Of a stretch of 64,000 bases of DNA, positions 1 through 7,926 are shown piece by piece. The notes under the pieces are model-generated. The model made no database searches and had not been told where the DNA came from. It was given only the letters and a program-made list of their open reading frames with translations. The stretch is from Sporomusaceae bacterium. Lineage in GTDB: Bacteria; Bacillota; Negativicutes; Acidaminococcales; JAJUGR01. Position numbers and translations under genes: made by a program. Positions within the stretch are counted from its first letter, which is position 1; each line of letters starts with the position of its first letter. The DNA is taken from assembly GCA_029265905.1 (NCBI GenBank), contig JAJUGR010000006.1, forward strand, positions 1-64,000, read 5' to 3'.

Positions 1-63
1 CTGAAGGGGCCGAAATCCTTCCTGTTCGAAGCGTTGCAGGGGCTTTCGAGTGCGCTGGCGTAG
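1..63 (+). CDS. C-terminal end of an unidentified gene (partial)
   Basis: Frame 1 is open from the window edge for 20 codons and ends at TAG (61-63), giving a tail ending ...GLSSALA. The product cannot be identified from so short a piece. It lies on the same strand as the T-box aminotransferase that follows. The reading could also be chance, as the open stretch is only 60 bases. Confidence 0.4.
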   Translation: MKGPKSFLFEALQGLSSALA

Positions 64-204
64 CGGTCGGTGCCTTTACTCGTTCTTTGGTGCGGTCACT
101 TCTTCTTAAAAAAACTACAACAGTGCCTTGACACTATCAAATCATATTTTCCCACTTGTCAAACAGGAATTGATATGATAAAGTACTTATTAAGTTAATA
201 TACT
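64..204 (+). promoter_or_regulatory. AT-rich intergenic region with a possible promoter for the T-box transcript
   Basis: This stretch carries no gene and is much more AT-rich than its neighbours. TATACT at 199-204 is a reasonable -10 element and would place the start of transcription near 211, just ahead of the first T-box stem. No well-placed -35 box is obvious; TTGTCA (156-161) and TTGATA (170-175) are at poor distances. Confidence 0.35.
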
Positions 205-210
205 TGAGCT

Positions 211-447
211 ATGAACGGAAGAAGTAAGCGAGCTGCGTTAACCTCGAGAGAGCCGGGTTAGGTGAAAGCCGGCGGTTAGTGCGCGCTGAAAGCCACCCGT
301 GAGCTGCAGTTGACGAAATTGCCGTTTCACTCGCGTTAAGAGCTGTAGAGGGTTTGCCGTCCGGCCGGCGGCAGACTGAATGTGGGTGGTACCACGGATG
401 ACAATCGTCTCCGTCCTATGCAAAGCATAGGACGGATTTTTTATTTC
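211..447 (+). promoter_or_regulatory. T-box riboswitch, alanine-type specifier (GCC)
   Basis: Stem I features are present: AGTA of the specifier-loop 5' side (222-225), the GAGAG...GGTGAAAGCC distal part (247-270), and GAAAGCC (288-294), which aligns with the GAAAGGC specifier segment of glyQS and so reads GCC, an alanine codon. The T-box sequence GGGTGGTACCACGG lies at 383-396. Its variable base is U, which pairs with A73, the discriminator of bacterial tRNA-Ala. A terminator follows. Uncharged tRNA-Ala would be expected to favour the antiterminator and switch on the aminotransferase. Confidence 0.9.
410..446 (+). terminator. T-box intrinsic terminator
   Basis: An 11-bp perfect stem, CCGTCCTATGC / GCATAGGACGG, with an AAA loop is followed by ATTTTTTATTT. 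This is the terminator half of the T-box switch, and its 5' arm would compete with antiterminator formation. Confidence 0.9.
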
Positions 448-466
448 GATGAAAGAGGTGCTAATT

Positions 467-1642
467 ATGATTAACTGGAAAAACAGACTGTCCCCCACGG
501 TGCAAGCGCTCCCCCCTTCCGGATTGAAGAAGTTCTTTGATATTTGCCAAGTCATGGAGGACGTGACGACGCTCGGCGTCGGCGAACCCGACTTTGTCAC
601 GCCGGAGGTTATTTTGAACGGCTGCGTTTCCGCCCTGCAGCGCGGCGACACCGGCTATACTTCCAGCTACGGACTGCCCCAGCTGCGCCGGGCGATCACG
701 CGGGACGTTGAAAAGCATTACGGCGTCACGTACAGTCCTGAGAGCGAAGTGCTGGTCACGATCGGCGTCAGCGAGGCGCTGGACATGGCCCTGCGCGCCA
801 TCCTGGCCCCCGGCGACGAAGTCCTCCTGCCAGAACCCTGCTATGTGGCGAACAAAGCCTGCGTCATTTTGGCCGGCGGCGTGCCAGTCCCGGTTGTGAC
901 TTATGCCGAAGAGGGGTTCGTCGTCAACGAGGAACGGCTTGCCAAAGCCGTCACCCCGCGTACTAAAGCGATCGTCATCGGCTACCCCAACAACCCGACC
1001 GGCGCAACCATGTCGGCCGACGAGCTGGCCGCGGTCGCCCGAATCGCCGAGCAGCACGATTTGCTGGTGATTTCCGACGAACTGTATGCGCACTTGACGT
1101 TTGAAGGAAGCCATACCTGCTTCTCCGCCCTGCCCGGCATGAAGGACCGCACGCTCTTATTGAATGGGTTCTCCAAATCTTATGCCATGACCGGACAGCG
1201 GATCGGTTACGCGCTCGGCCCGTCTGAACTGATTGAGGCGATGGTCAGCATCCATCAGTATGGAATCATCTGCGCGCCTGTCGCCTCGCAGTGGGCGGCG
1301 GTAGCGGCGCTTGAGCATGCCGACGAGGATCGCGACCGGATGATGCAAGCCTACCAGCAGCGCCGTCTAATTATGATCGAAGGCTGCAAGCGCCTCGGCC
1401 TGCCTACCTTTGCTCCCAAAGGCGCCTTTTATATTTTTCCGTCCATAAAGGAAACCGGACTGACCAGCGCTGATTTTGCCGAACAGCTGCTCATGGCCAA
1501 TCGCGTCGCCGTCATCCCCGGCAGCGCTTTTGGCGACAGCGGCGAGGGGTACATCCGCTGTGCATACGCCTCCTCGGAGGAAAACCTCCGCAAAGCCCTG
1601 GACCGCATGGACCAGTTCCTCCAGTCGCTGCGTCAAAAATAA
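467..1642 (+). CDS. Class I/II PLP-dependent aminotransferase, probably alanine-linked
   Basis: A fold-type I aminotransferase of 391 residues that transfers amino groups between amino acids and 2-oxoacids with PLP in the cytosol. Visible motifs are the N-terminal GVGEPDF, YPNNPTG in the middle, SDELYAH (PLP-binding Asp/Tyr region) and NGFSKSYAMTGQRIGY containing the Schiff-base lysine. I chose ATG 467 because AGAGGTG (454-460) lies 6 bases ahead; the ORF-track start at 449 has no ribosome binding site. It sits alone behind a T-box that reads tRNA-Ala, which suggests a role in alanine synthesis. Sequence alone cannot separate alanine, aspartate and aromatic aminotransferases, so substrate is inferred from regulation. 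A bidirectional terminator follows. Confidence 0.95.
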   Translation: MINWKNRLSPTVQALPPSGLKKFFDICQVMEDVTTLGVGEPDFVTPEVILNGCVSALQRGDTGYTSSYGLPQLRRAITRDVEKHYGVTYSPESEVLVTIGVSEALDMALRAILAPGDEVLLPEPCYVANKACVILAGGVPVPVVTYAEEGFVVNEERLAKAVTPRTKAIVIGYPNNPTGATMSADELAAVARIAEQHDLLVISDELYAHLTFEGSHTCFSALPGMKDRTLLLNGFSKSYAMTGQRIGYALGPSELIEAMVSIHQYGIICAPVASQWAAVAALEHADEDRDRMMQAYQQRRLIMIEGCKRLGLPTFAPKGAFYIFPSIKETGLTSADFAEQLLMANRVAVIPGSAFGDSGEGYIRCAYASSEENLRKALDRMDQFLQSLRQK

Positions 1643-1653
1643 CCTGGCAGCTG

Positions 1654-1699
1654 AAAAAAAGACTTGGCAGTTCGAAAATCGAACCGTCAAGTCTTTTTT
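1654..1699. terminator. Bidirectional intrinsic terminator between convergent genes
   Basis: AAAAAAAGACTTGGCAGTTCG and its near-complement ending GTCTTTTTT form a 14-bp stem with an A tract on one side and a T tract on the other. It can end both the aminotransferase transcript and the converging minus-strand transcript. Confidence 0.85.
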
Positions 1700-1700
1700 G

Positions 1701-2186
1701 TTAGCGCGAAGCAGGTGAAAACCCCACTCTACCCCATACCTGATGGATGGCAAGACGATAGAGCTTCTCCAACGCCGCCTTCTGCAGCCGCTTGATTTCG
1801 ACGCACGAAGACAAAAACAGCTTTGTCGCCGGATGCGGCTCGTTGGCCTGCGCCTGCCGATAATAATCAATCAGCAGGTCGTACGCTGCGGTCAGCGCGC
1901 CCAACCGCAGCAATTGTCCGCTGGCCAGCCCTTGCAGCTGCAGTTCGGTCAGTTCATCTTTCCAAATGCGCTCCGGCAACAGCAGCAGTTCTTTTTCCAC
2001 CGTCGGGTAGACGGGAAAAGCCTCAGTTGCTGCCGCAGCTTGCCGCAGCAGGTCGAGCCACTTGTCCTGCCCCGTTTCATGCAGCGCAAAAGCGCGCGAC
2101 AGCGGCTGGTTGTCCCGTTGTTCCTCCGCCAGCAATTGCTTCAAGGTTTCCTCAAGCTCAATCGCGATTGAAAATGCCGGTAACAT
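1701..2186 (-). CDS. Hypothetical all-helical protein (possibly ferritin-like)
   Basis: A 161-residue protein that I cannot assign. It is predicted mostly helical, with amphipathic stretches such as FSIAIELEETLKQLLAEE near the N-terminus and CVEIKRLQKAALEKLYRL near the C-terminus, reminiscent of a four-helix ferritin-like bundle. The usual ExxH metal ligands are not evident, so a diiron site is doubtful. There is no signal peptide or membrane segment. The ATG at 2186 is preceded by AAAGGGGCGATGGG. It lies 12 bases downstream of the tautomerase gene and is the last gene of a three-gene minus-strand set. It ends at the bidirectional terminator. Confidence 0.75.
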   Translation of the reverse strand: MLPAFSIAIELEETLKQLLAEEQRDNQPLSRAFALHETGQDKWLDLLRQAAAATEAFPVYPTVEKELLLLPERIWKDELTELQLQGLASGQLLRLGALTAAYDLLIDYYRQAQANEPHPATKLFLSSCVEIKRLQKAALEKLYRLAIHQVWGRVGFSPASR

Positions 2187-2198
2187 CCCATCGCCCCT

Positions 2199-2384
2199 TT
2201 ACATGTCGCTGAATAAAACGCCGCCTTTGGCAATATGCTCCTTGTCCATTTCGCGAATCACGATGGACACGGCCTCTTTTTTGCACTGGATCGTTTCCAC
2301 CAGCACGTCAGTCACTTTTTCCACCATGGCGCGTTTTTGCTCCACCGTTCTCCCCTTGACCATTTCAATCTGTACGATCGGCAT
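2199..2384 (-). CDS. 4-oxalocrotonate tautomerase family enzyme
   Basis: A 61-residue member of the small tautomerase superfamily, which use an N-terminal proline as catalytic base after removal of Met1. After Met the protein starts PIVQIEMVKGRT, so both Pro1 and Arg11 of the 4-OT family are present, and the length is typical of the hexameric enzymes. A GAGGAGG ribosome binding site precedes ATG 2384. It begins 2 bases after the TVP38-family gene ends, so the two are probably cotranscribed. The physiological substrate is unknown; nothing nearby suggests aromatic catabolism, so the 4-oxalocrotonate label is only a family name. Confidence 0.9.
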   Translation of the reverse strand: MPIVQIEMVKGRTVEQKRAMVEKVTDVLVETIQCKKEAVSIVIREMDKEHIAKGGVLFSDM

Positions 2385-2386
2385 AT

Positions 2387-3127
2387 TTACTCCTCCTCTT
2401 CTTGACTCTTGGTCAATTCATCAGCATTTCTGCGCTTATACCAGATCAAACCGGCGTAGGCGAGCATGACCAGCATTACGGTAATCGCCAGCCGGTTCAT
2501 ATTCTGCTGAAAATTGACAATATCATGGCCTATCACGACTTCCAAAGCCGTGGACGGAAACTTGCCGATGAACGTGGCGATTACGTAATCGCGCAGGCTG
2601 ATTTGGCTGATGGCGCCCAGCGCGGTCAGAATTCCCGAAGGAAAATAAGGCAGCGTGCGGGCCATCAGCATCAGCTGCAGGCCGTTTTCGCCGCTGAAGT
2701 TGTCGATATCCTGCAGCCGGCGGCTTTTTTTTATCACCAGCATGGCGTGTTCGCGGAAAATAAACCGCATCAACAGGAAGCTTATGATAACCCCCACCGA
2801 TTCGGCCAGCCACGAAACCAATACGCCGAGCGGCACGCCGAACAAAAGGCCATTGGCAGTTGAAAGAAAGATCGAGGGGAGAAAGCCCAGCGCGTTGACC
2901 AGCACGTCGACGAAAAAGCTGACGATCAACGCCCACTTGCCGAACGAACGCAAAAACTGCAGCGTCTCCTCGATATCGCCGCTAGTGGAAAGTTGCCAAA
3001 CGGTCGTGTAAAACTTCGGTTCGACCAGGTAAATGACCAACAAAACCAAGGCCAATAAAGCGAACGACCCGGCCTGGATTTTGCGTTCAGCCGTCATGTC
3101 CCACAGCGGCTCGCGATTTTTCTTCAT
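2387..3127 (-). CDS. TVP38/TMEM64 (DedA-like) family integral membrane protein
   Basis: A 246-residue polytopic membrane protein of the TVP38/TMEM64 (VTT-domain) family, related to DedA proteins implicated in lipid translocation and membrane homeostasis. Hydrophobic segments are visible near residues 20-37, 68-90, 95-117, 150-175 and 215-235. The family signature region with LPYFPSGILTALGAISQIS is present. The C-terminus is short and charged (DELTKSQEEEE). The start at 3127 has GGAGAT at a rather long distance (about 13 bases), so initiation may be weak. It is the first gene of the set with the tautomerase and the helical unknown. Exact function is not known for this family in Firmicutes. Confidence 0.88.
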   Translation of the reverse strand: MKKNREPLWDMTAERKIQAGSFALLALVLLVIYLVEPKFYTTVWQLSTSGDIEETLQFLRSFGKWALIVSFFVDVLVNALGFLPSIFLSTANGLLFGVPLGVLVSWLAESVGVIISFLLMRFIFREHAMLVIKKSRRLQDIDNFSGENGLQLMLMARTLPYFPSGILTALGAISQISLRDYVIATFIGKFPSTALEVVIGHDIVNFQQNMNRLAITVMLVMLAYAGLIWYKRRNADELTKSQEEEE

Positions 3128-3215
3128 ATAATGTAGGTCATCTCCATAACAAAATCATACTACCCCGCATTTACTATACTAGACCACTGCTAAAAGCGCA
3201 AGCAGCGTTTGCATC

Positions 3216-5267
3216 CTAGACGGGAAAGAGCGTTTGGAAGCGCTTGTCGAACTGGGCGGCAATGGCATGCCGCAGCTCCGCGTCGCGGCCTTGCACCAGC
3301 AGCTCATTCGCCGCCTCACGCGCCGCGCGCAGCACAGCGCCGTCGCGGAACAAATCGGCCAGCCTCATGTCCGGCAGGCCATGCTGGCGCGTTCCGAACA
3401 ATTCCCCCGGTCCGCGCAGCTCCAGATCTTTTTCCGCCAGCAAAAAACCGTCGCTGATGTCGCGCATGTAGGCCAGGCGCTGCGAGGCGATTTCACCGTC
3501 GCTGTCGCTGATCAATACGCAGTAGGAAGCATATTCGCCGCGCCCGATCCGCCCCCGCAATTGGTGAAGCTGGGCCAGGCCGAAGCGCTCCGCCCCTTCG
3601 ACAATCATCAGCGAGGCGTTCGGCACATTGACGCCAACTTCAATAACGGTCGTCGCCAGCAGGACCTGGATTTCATTGGCGCAAAACGCCTTCATAACCG
3701 CGTCCTTGTCGGCCTGCTTCATTTTGCCGTGCAGCACCGCGCACTTCAGGCCCGCCAGGTAGCCGTTGGACAACTCCTCGTAGAGGCCCTCAACCGTGGC
3801 TAAGTCAAAGCCGTCCTGCTCTTCGATCATCGGGCAAACGACGTATGCCTGGCGTCCCTGTCCTGCTTGCCGCACCACCCCGGCGTAGACCTCGCCGCGT
3901 CTCGACGAACGGTACACAAGCGTCGTGATCGGCTTTCTGCCCGGCGGCAGGTGCTTGATCGAAGACACGTCCAGGTCGCCGTATACCGTGATCGCCATCG
4001 TCCTTGGAATCGGCGTGGCGGTCATAATCAGGCAGTCAGGCGCCAATTCGCCTTTTTGGGCAAGCATCGCCCGCTGCCGCACGCCGAAGCGATGCTGCTC
4101 GTCGGTAATCACAAGCGACAGCTGCTGGAAAACCACCGTTTCTTGCAGCAGAGCATGCGTGCCGATCAGCACGTCGATAATGCCTTCGGCAAGCTGAGCG
4201 AGGATTTTTTTGCGCACCGCCGCCGGCGTACTGCCGGTCAAAAGGGCAATCTTAACGCCGCAGGGGCTGAGAAAGCCGGACAAGGTGTGGAAATGCTGGT
4301 TGGCCAAAATCTCCGTCGGCGCCATCAGACAGCCCTGGTAGCCGCTTTCTTTGGCTTTGGCCAGGGCCAGCGCCGCCACCACAGTCTTGCCGGAGCCGAC
4401 ATCGCCCTGCAGGAGACGGTACATCGGCTTGGGCTGCTCCATATCGCAAAAAATCTCGACAACCGCCTGTTGCTGGTCCGGCGTCAGGGAGAAAGGCAAG
4501 TGCGCATAGACTTGCCGCAGCAACTCGCCTGAGTGGCCGTGCCGCACGCCCTGCACCTGCTCCACCTGCAAGCGGCGGTTCATCAGCAGCGCGCCCTGCA
4601 GCAAGAAGAGCTCTTCAAAGACAAGCCGCCGTTTGGCATCTGCCAGCGCGTCATAGTCGGCAGGAAAATGCAGGTCATGAAAAGCCTGGCGGCGGTTGCA
4701 AAAAGCAAAACGGCCAAGCAAATCCGCCGGCAGCGTCTCAAAAACCCCCGCCTCCTCCGCCAGCGCCAGGGCCTGCTTGACCAATTTCCGCATTGCGGTC
4801 TGCGTCAGCCCTTCCGTCAGCGGATAAACCGGCAGCAGGCCGGCGGCGCGCTCGGCCTGTTCAATCTCCGCATCCGCTATCATCCAGGCGGCGGTCCGCC
4901 CTTTTTGCACTTTTCCGCGAAACAAGTACCAAGAGCCGGGCCGGACTTGCCGCAGGCGGTAGCGCTGCCCGCCAAACCAATATACCTCCGCCTGCCGCCC
5001 GCTGCCGTCGTCGAGCAGCAAATAGGCATAGCTCTTGCCCCGTCCGGAGCGTTTTTCCCGAGCCTCGCGCACCGCGGCCGAAAACAGCTGCGTTGCCCCG
5101 GGCGTAAGGTCCGCCAGGCGATGGATGCGGCGAAAGTCAAGGTACTGGTCCTGGCGGGGAAAATACGACAGCAGGTCGCCAATCGTGTGAATCTTGAGTC
5201 TTGCTAAGGAGTAGGCCGTTTTAGCACCGACGCCTTTTAGTGATTGTATTGATTTGTGCCACCACAT
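3216..5267 (-). CDS. recG: ATP-dependent DNA helicase RecG
   Basis: A 683-residue RecG, full length for the family. RecG remodels stalled forks and branched recombination intermediates. The N-terminal wedge/OB region (about 1-230) is followed by a superfamily 2 helicase core: GDVGSGKT (Walker A), a DEQH box in ITDEQHRFGVRQR, TATPIPRT, and HQLRGRIGRGEY (motif VI). The C-terminal domain contains ELRGPGELFGTRQHG, typical of RecG. The start is ATG 5267 with GGGGGT upstream. The gene is divergent from rpmB, as in several Firmicutes. No clear promoter was found for it in the 110-base intergenic region. Confidence 0.97.
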   Translation of the reverse strand: MWWHKSIQSLKGVGAKTAYSLARLKIHTIGDLLSYFPRQDQYLDFRRIHRLADLTPGATQLFSAAVREAREKRSGRGKSYAYLLLDDGSGRQAEVYWFGGQRYRLRQVRPGSWYLFRGKVQKGRTAAWMIADAEIEQAERAAGLLPVYPLTEGLTQTAMRKLVKQALALAEEAGVFETLPADLLGRFAFCNRRQAFHDLHFPADYDALADAKRRLVFEELFLLQGALLMNRRLQVEQVQGVRHGHSGELLRQVYAHLPFSLTPDQQQAVVEIFCDMEQPKPMYRLLQGDVGSGKTVVAALALAKAKESGYQGCLMAPTEILANQHFHTLSGFLSPCGVKIALLTGSTPAAVRKKILAQLAEGIIDVLIGTHALLQETVVFQQLSLVITDEQHRFGVRQRAMLAQKGELAPDCLIMTATPIPRTMAITVYGDLDVSSIKHLPPGRKPITTLVYRSSRRGEVYAGVVRQAGQGRQAYVVCPMIEEQDGFDLATVEGLYEELSNGYLAGLKCAVLHGKMKQADKDAVMKAFCANEIQVLLATTVIEVGVNVPNASLMIVEGAERFGLAQLHQLRGRIGRGEYASYCVLISDSDGEIASQRLAYMRDISDGFLLAEKDLELRGPGELFGTRQHGLPDMRLADLFRDGAVLRAAREAANELLVQGRDAELRHAIAAQFDKRFQTLFPV

Positions 5268-5290
5268 GCAAGATTACCCCCATTATGCTA

Positions 5291-5319
5291 TTGAAATCAT
5301 CAACCTACTATGGTAGAAT
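5291..5319 (+). promoter_or_regulatory. Sigma-A-type promoter of rpmB
   Basis: TTGAAA (5291-5296), a 17-base spacer and TAGAAT (5314-5319) form a near-consensus vegetative promoter. It lies 58 bases upstream of the rpmB start and fits a short monocistronic transcript. Confidence 0.75.
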
Positions 5320-5376
5320 ACAAATGTTATAAGCAAGTTGAGTTTGTTGCCCATATCCAAAGGAGGTGGAAATACA

Positions 5377-5568
5377 ATGGCAAGTCTTTGCGAAGTTTGT
5401 GGCAAAGGTGAAAGAAGCGGCTTCAATGTCAGCCATTCACATTTGAAGACAAAACGGACGTGGAAACCCAACATCCAACGGGTAAAAGCGGCAGTTGACG
5501 GCGAAATCAAGAAAGTCAACGTATGCACTCGTTGCCTGCGTTCTGGTAAAGTTACCCGTGCAATCTAA
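5377..5568 (+). CDS. rpmB: 50S ribosomal protein L28 (zinc-binding type)
   Basis: A 63-residue L28 of the large ribosomal subunit. The protein begins MASLCEVCGKGERSG and carries two CxxC pairs (CEVC and CTRC), the Cys4 zinc-binding form of the family; Zur-regulated paralogues usually lack these cysteines. ATG 5377 is chosen because of the perfect AAGGAGGTGG at 5360-5369; the ORF-track start at 5338 is an in-frame extension. It is one of only two plus-strand genes, with its own promoter and terminator. In B. subtilis rpmB likewise stands alone between rpe and recG. Confidence 0.97.
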   Translation: MASLCEVCGKGERSGFNVSHSHLKTKRTWKPNIQRVKAAVDGEIKKVNVCTRCLRSGKVTRAI

Positions 5569-5588
5569 TGCCCCAGCCTATGGTGATA

Positions 5589-5625
5589 AATAAACCAGCA
5601 TCGAAAGATGCTGGTTTATTTTATT
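5589..5625. terminator. Bidirectional terminator between rpmB and the downstream minus-strand gene
   Basis: AATAAACCAGCATC, a GAAA loop and GATGCTGGTTTATT followed by TTATTTT form a 14-bp perfect stem. The stop codon of the converging minus-strand gene lies inside the stem, so it can serve both transcripts. Confidence 0.85.
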
Positions 5626-6170
5626 TTGCTTTCCTTCAGCCATTGGTTGAAGACCATGACCCGTCCTTCTTCGCGAATCCCGACTAGAGATTGCCGGGGG
5701 CCTTCGCGGCGCAGGCTCTCGAACAGGCCGTCCACGAACATTTCGCCTTGAAACCACATTTCCTCGTCGTCGGCTGCCGGACCCTTTTCCACCAGCAGGC
5801 TTGTCCCCAGAAGGTCGTTGAGTAACCCGATGACCAGCGAGATCTCCGGCAGGCTGACCGACTTCAAATCCCGCTCCAGCGTCAAGCGCATCACGCCGTC
5901 GAGCTGGGTCCAGCTGGTTGACAAAATCTCGGCTTTTTCATGCGTCAGCGCCAGGAAAGCGGCAAGATGCCTGTTCAGGCTGGTTTCCACCCTCTCGGCA
6001 TCAAATGACGACGCCTCGGCAGGCCGGACATAGAAATGCAGCAGCAGGGAGCGGGTATCAGGCAAATAGCGCAGACTCCCTATTTCGGGGAAGCGGATGA
6101 GGAGCGAGATTAACAGGCGCAGTCCAGCGGCATTTTCTTTTTCCAGCGCCTCATTCTCACGTTCCGACAC
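5616..6170 (-). CDS. Conserved hypothetical protein downstream of rny
   Basis: A protein of about 184 residues that I do not recognise. It is soluble and acidic, with helical stretches (RLLISLLIRFPEIG, SLNRHLAAFLALTHEKAEI) and a central LERDLKSVSLPEISLVIGLLND segment, and no signal peptide or metal motif. The ORF track starts at GTG 6179, but AGAAGGTG overlaps that codon. GTG 6170 sits 6 bases after the same AGAAGGTG and is the better start. It follows rny on the same strand but is separated from it by a terminator hairpin, so it may depend on read-through. Codon use and base composition match the neighbours, and nothing suggests transfer. Confidence 0.75.
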   Translation of the reverse strand: MSERENEALEKENAAGLRLLISLLIRFPEIGSLRYLPDTRSLLLHFYVRPAEASSFDAERVETSLNRHLAAFLALTHEKAEILSTSWTQLDGVMRLTLERDLKSVSLPEISLVIGLLNDLLGTSLLVEKGPAADDEEMWFQGEMFVDGLFESLRREGPRQSLVGIREEGRVMVFNQWLKESKIK

Positions 6171-6209
6171 GGATATCACCTTCTTTTCGTCTCACTTGTA
6201 TCAGAAAGA

Positions 6210-6240
6210 GAAGAAACGACCCGCAAAAGGTCGTTTCTTC
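6210..6240 (-). terminator. Intrinsic terminator after rny
   Basis: Read on the minus strand, GAAGAAACGACC and GGTCGTTTCTTC form a 12-bp stem with a 7-base loop, followed by TCTTTCT. It lies 6 bases after the rny stop codon. Confidence 0.75.
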
Positions 6241-6245
6241 CGCCA

Positions 6246-7784
6246 TCATTTTGCATACTCAACCGCACGGGTTTCACGAATAACTGTGACTTTTATCTGA
6301 CCGGGATAATCAAGCTCATCCTCAATCTTTTTCACAATATCGCGCGCCAAGCGGACGGACAGCAAGTCGTCCACTTTATCCGGTTTGACCATAATGCGAA
6401 CTTCGCGGCCAGCTTGGATCGCAAAGGATTTTTCAACCCCATCAAATGATTCGGCTATTTCTTCCAATCGAGTCAAGCGTTTTAAATAGCTTTCCAACGT
6501 TTCACGCCGCGCACCTGGGCGGGCAGCCGAAACAGCGTCTGCGGCCGCAATAAGCACCGCCTGCACCGTCGTGGGCTCTACGTCGCCGTGATGAGCCATG
6601 ATTGCGTTGATAACATCCTTAGACTCACGATACTTCTTGGCGATTTCGCCGCCAAGCTCGATATGCGTACCCTCCATGTCATGATCGACAGCTTTGCCGA
6701 TGTCATGCAACAGACCGGCCCGTTTCGCCAAAATCGGATCAACGCCCAGCTCGGTAGCCATAAGGCCAGCCAAATGCGCCACTTCAATCGAATGATTGAG
6801 CACGTTTTGACCATAGCTAGTGCGGTATCTGAGACGGCCAAGCAGTTTGATCAGCTCAGGATGCAGCCCGTGAACGCCGACCGCAAAGGTCGCCTGCTCA
6901 CCCGCTTCTTTAATCCGTTGCTCAACTTCTTTTTGCGCCTTCTCAACCATTTCCTCAATGCGCGCCGGGTGGATACGGCCATCGGTAATTAGTTTTTCCA
7001 AAGCAATACGAGCGACTTCACGTCGAACGGGATCGAAACCGGACAAAATAACAGCCTCAGGCGTATCGTCGATAATCAAATCTACGCCGGTCAAGGTCTC
7101 AAGCGTACGGATGTTTCGCCCTTCACGGCCAATGATGCGACCTTTCATTTCGTCATTAGGCAAGGCCACAACCGAAACGGTCGTCTCCGCCACATGATCG
7201 GCGGCGCACCGCTGAATGGCAAGCGAAATAATTTCTCTCGCCTTCTTGTCGGCGTCTTCCTTCGCCTGCTGCTCAAGGTCTTTAATCATAATCGCCATTT
7301 CGTGCTTGATTTCTTCTTCTACGTTGCTCAAGAGCTCCTTGCGGGCTTCATCAAAGGTAAGTCCGGACAGCCTTTCCAGCTCAGCCAGTTGCTTTTGATG
7401 CAACTCATTGATGCTCTCCTGGCTTTTCTCGAGATCGGCCTCCCTGCGTTGGAGCTGTTCCTCCTTCTTTTCGAAAGAGTCGAGTTTTCGATCCAGGTTC
7501 TCCTCTTTTTGCACCAGGCGGCGCTCCAGACGCTGCAATTCGCTGCGGCGCTCCTTCTGTTCGCGTTCCACCTCTGAGCGAAGCTTGTGGATTTCCTCCT
7601 TAGCTTCAACCAGCGCTTCCTTTTTCTTCGCTTCCCCGGCCTTTTCCGCTTCTTCTAGAATGCGGGCGGCGGCAACCTCGGCGGTTGCGATTTTCGCCTC
7701 AGCCAAGTGTTTTCGAATAAAATAGCCAACTCCCAAACCTGCTGCACCTATTGCAACAGCAATCAATATCGTTTGCGAATTAAT
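6246..7784 (-). CDS. rny: Ribonuclease Y, apparently initiated at ATT
   Basis: The membrane-anchored endoribonuclease that starts bulk mRNA decay in Firmicutes. An N-terminal membrane helix ([18 protein letters not shown]) leads into a long charged coiled coil (about 30-200), a KH domain ([15 protein letters not shown]) and an HD domain with [12 protein letters not shown], ending ...[12 protein letters not shown]. The length of about 512 is normal. The ORF track begins at TTG 7766, which has no ribosome binding site. GGAGGAGGTG lies 5 bases upstream of an in-frame ATT (7782-7784) that would give (M)[10 protein letters not shown], and no in-frame ATG, GTG or TTG lies between that site and the next upstream stop. 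I therefore place the start at ATT 7784. It is transcribed from its own near-consensus promoter. Confidence 0.96.
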   Translation of the reverse strand: MNSQTILIAVAIGAAGLGVGYFIRKHLAEAKIATAEVAAARILEEAEKAGEAKKKEALVEAKEEIHKLRSEVEREQKERRSELQRLERRLVQKEENLDRKLDSFEKKEEQLQRREADLEKSQESINELHQKQLAELERLSGLTFDEARKELLSNVEEEIKHEMAIMIKDLEQQAKEDADKKAREIISLAIQRCAADHVAETTVSVVALPNDEMKGRIIGREGRNIRTLETLTGVDLIIDDTPEAVILSGFDPVRREVARIALEKLITDGRIHPARIEEMVEKAQKEVEQRIKEAGEQATFAVGVHGLHPELIKLLGRLRYRTSYGQNVLNHSIEVAHLAGLMATELGVDPILAKRAGLLHDIGKAVDHDMEGTHIELGGEIAKKYRESKDVINAIMAHHGDVEPTTVQAVLIAAADAVSAARPGARRETLESYLKRLTRLEEIAESFDGVEKSFAIQAGREVRIMVKPDKVDDLLSVRLARDIVKKIEDELDYPGQIKVTVIRETRAVEYAK

Positions 7785-7826
7785 GGTTTCACCTCCTCCC
7801 TCTTAACGGCAAAAATACATAAAGAA

Positions 7827-7854
7827 GGCGTCGCGCGATCGATCGCAAAACGCC
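7827..7854 (-). promoter_or_regulatory. Hairpin in the rny 5' leader
   Basis: In the roughly 107-base untranslated leader of rny, GGCGT and ACGCC close a structure around the palindrome GCGATCGATCGC, followed on the minus strand by TTCTTT. It resembles a weak attenuator or a processing/stability hairpin. No known riboswitch family is recognised. Confidence 0.4.
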
Positions 7855-7897
7855 CAAATGCTGTACGCCCCGTTTGTTTACACGATTGGATGCTTTC

Positions 7898-7926
7898 ATT
7901 GTAAGTGTTTTTAATAATTGTGTCAA
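7898..7926 (-). promoter_or_regulatory. Sigma-A-type promoter of rny
   Basis: On the minus strand TTGACA, a 17-base spacer and TACAAT form an almost perfect vegetative promoter. The -35 box overlaps the last codons of recX. Transcription would begin near 7891, leaving a 5' leader of about 107 bases. Confidence 0.85.

Noticed and set aside
3181-3215. Possible recG terminator from the GCAAACGCTGCTTGC segment
   Set aside because: The pairing is short and imperfect and the following T-run is weak, so I did not list it as a terminator.
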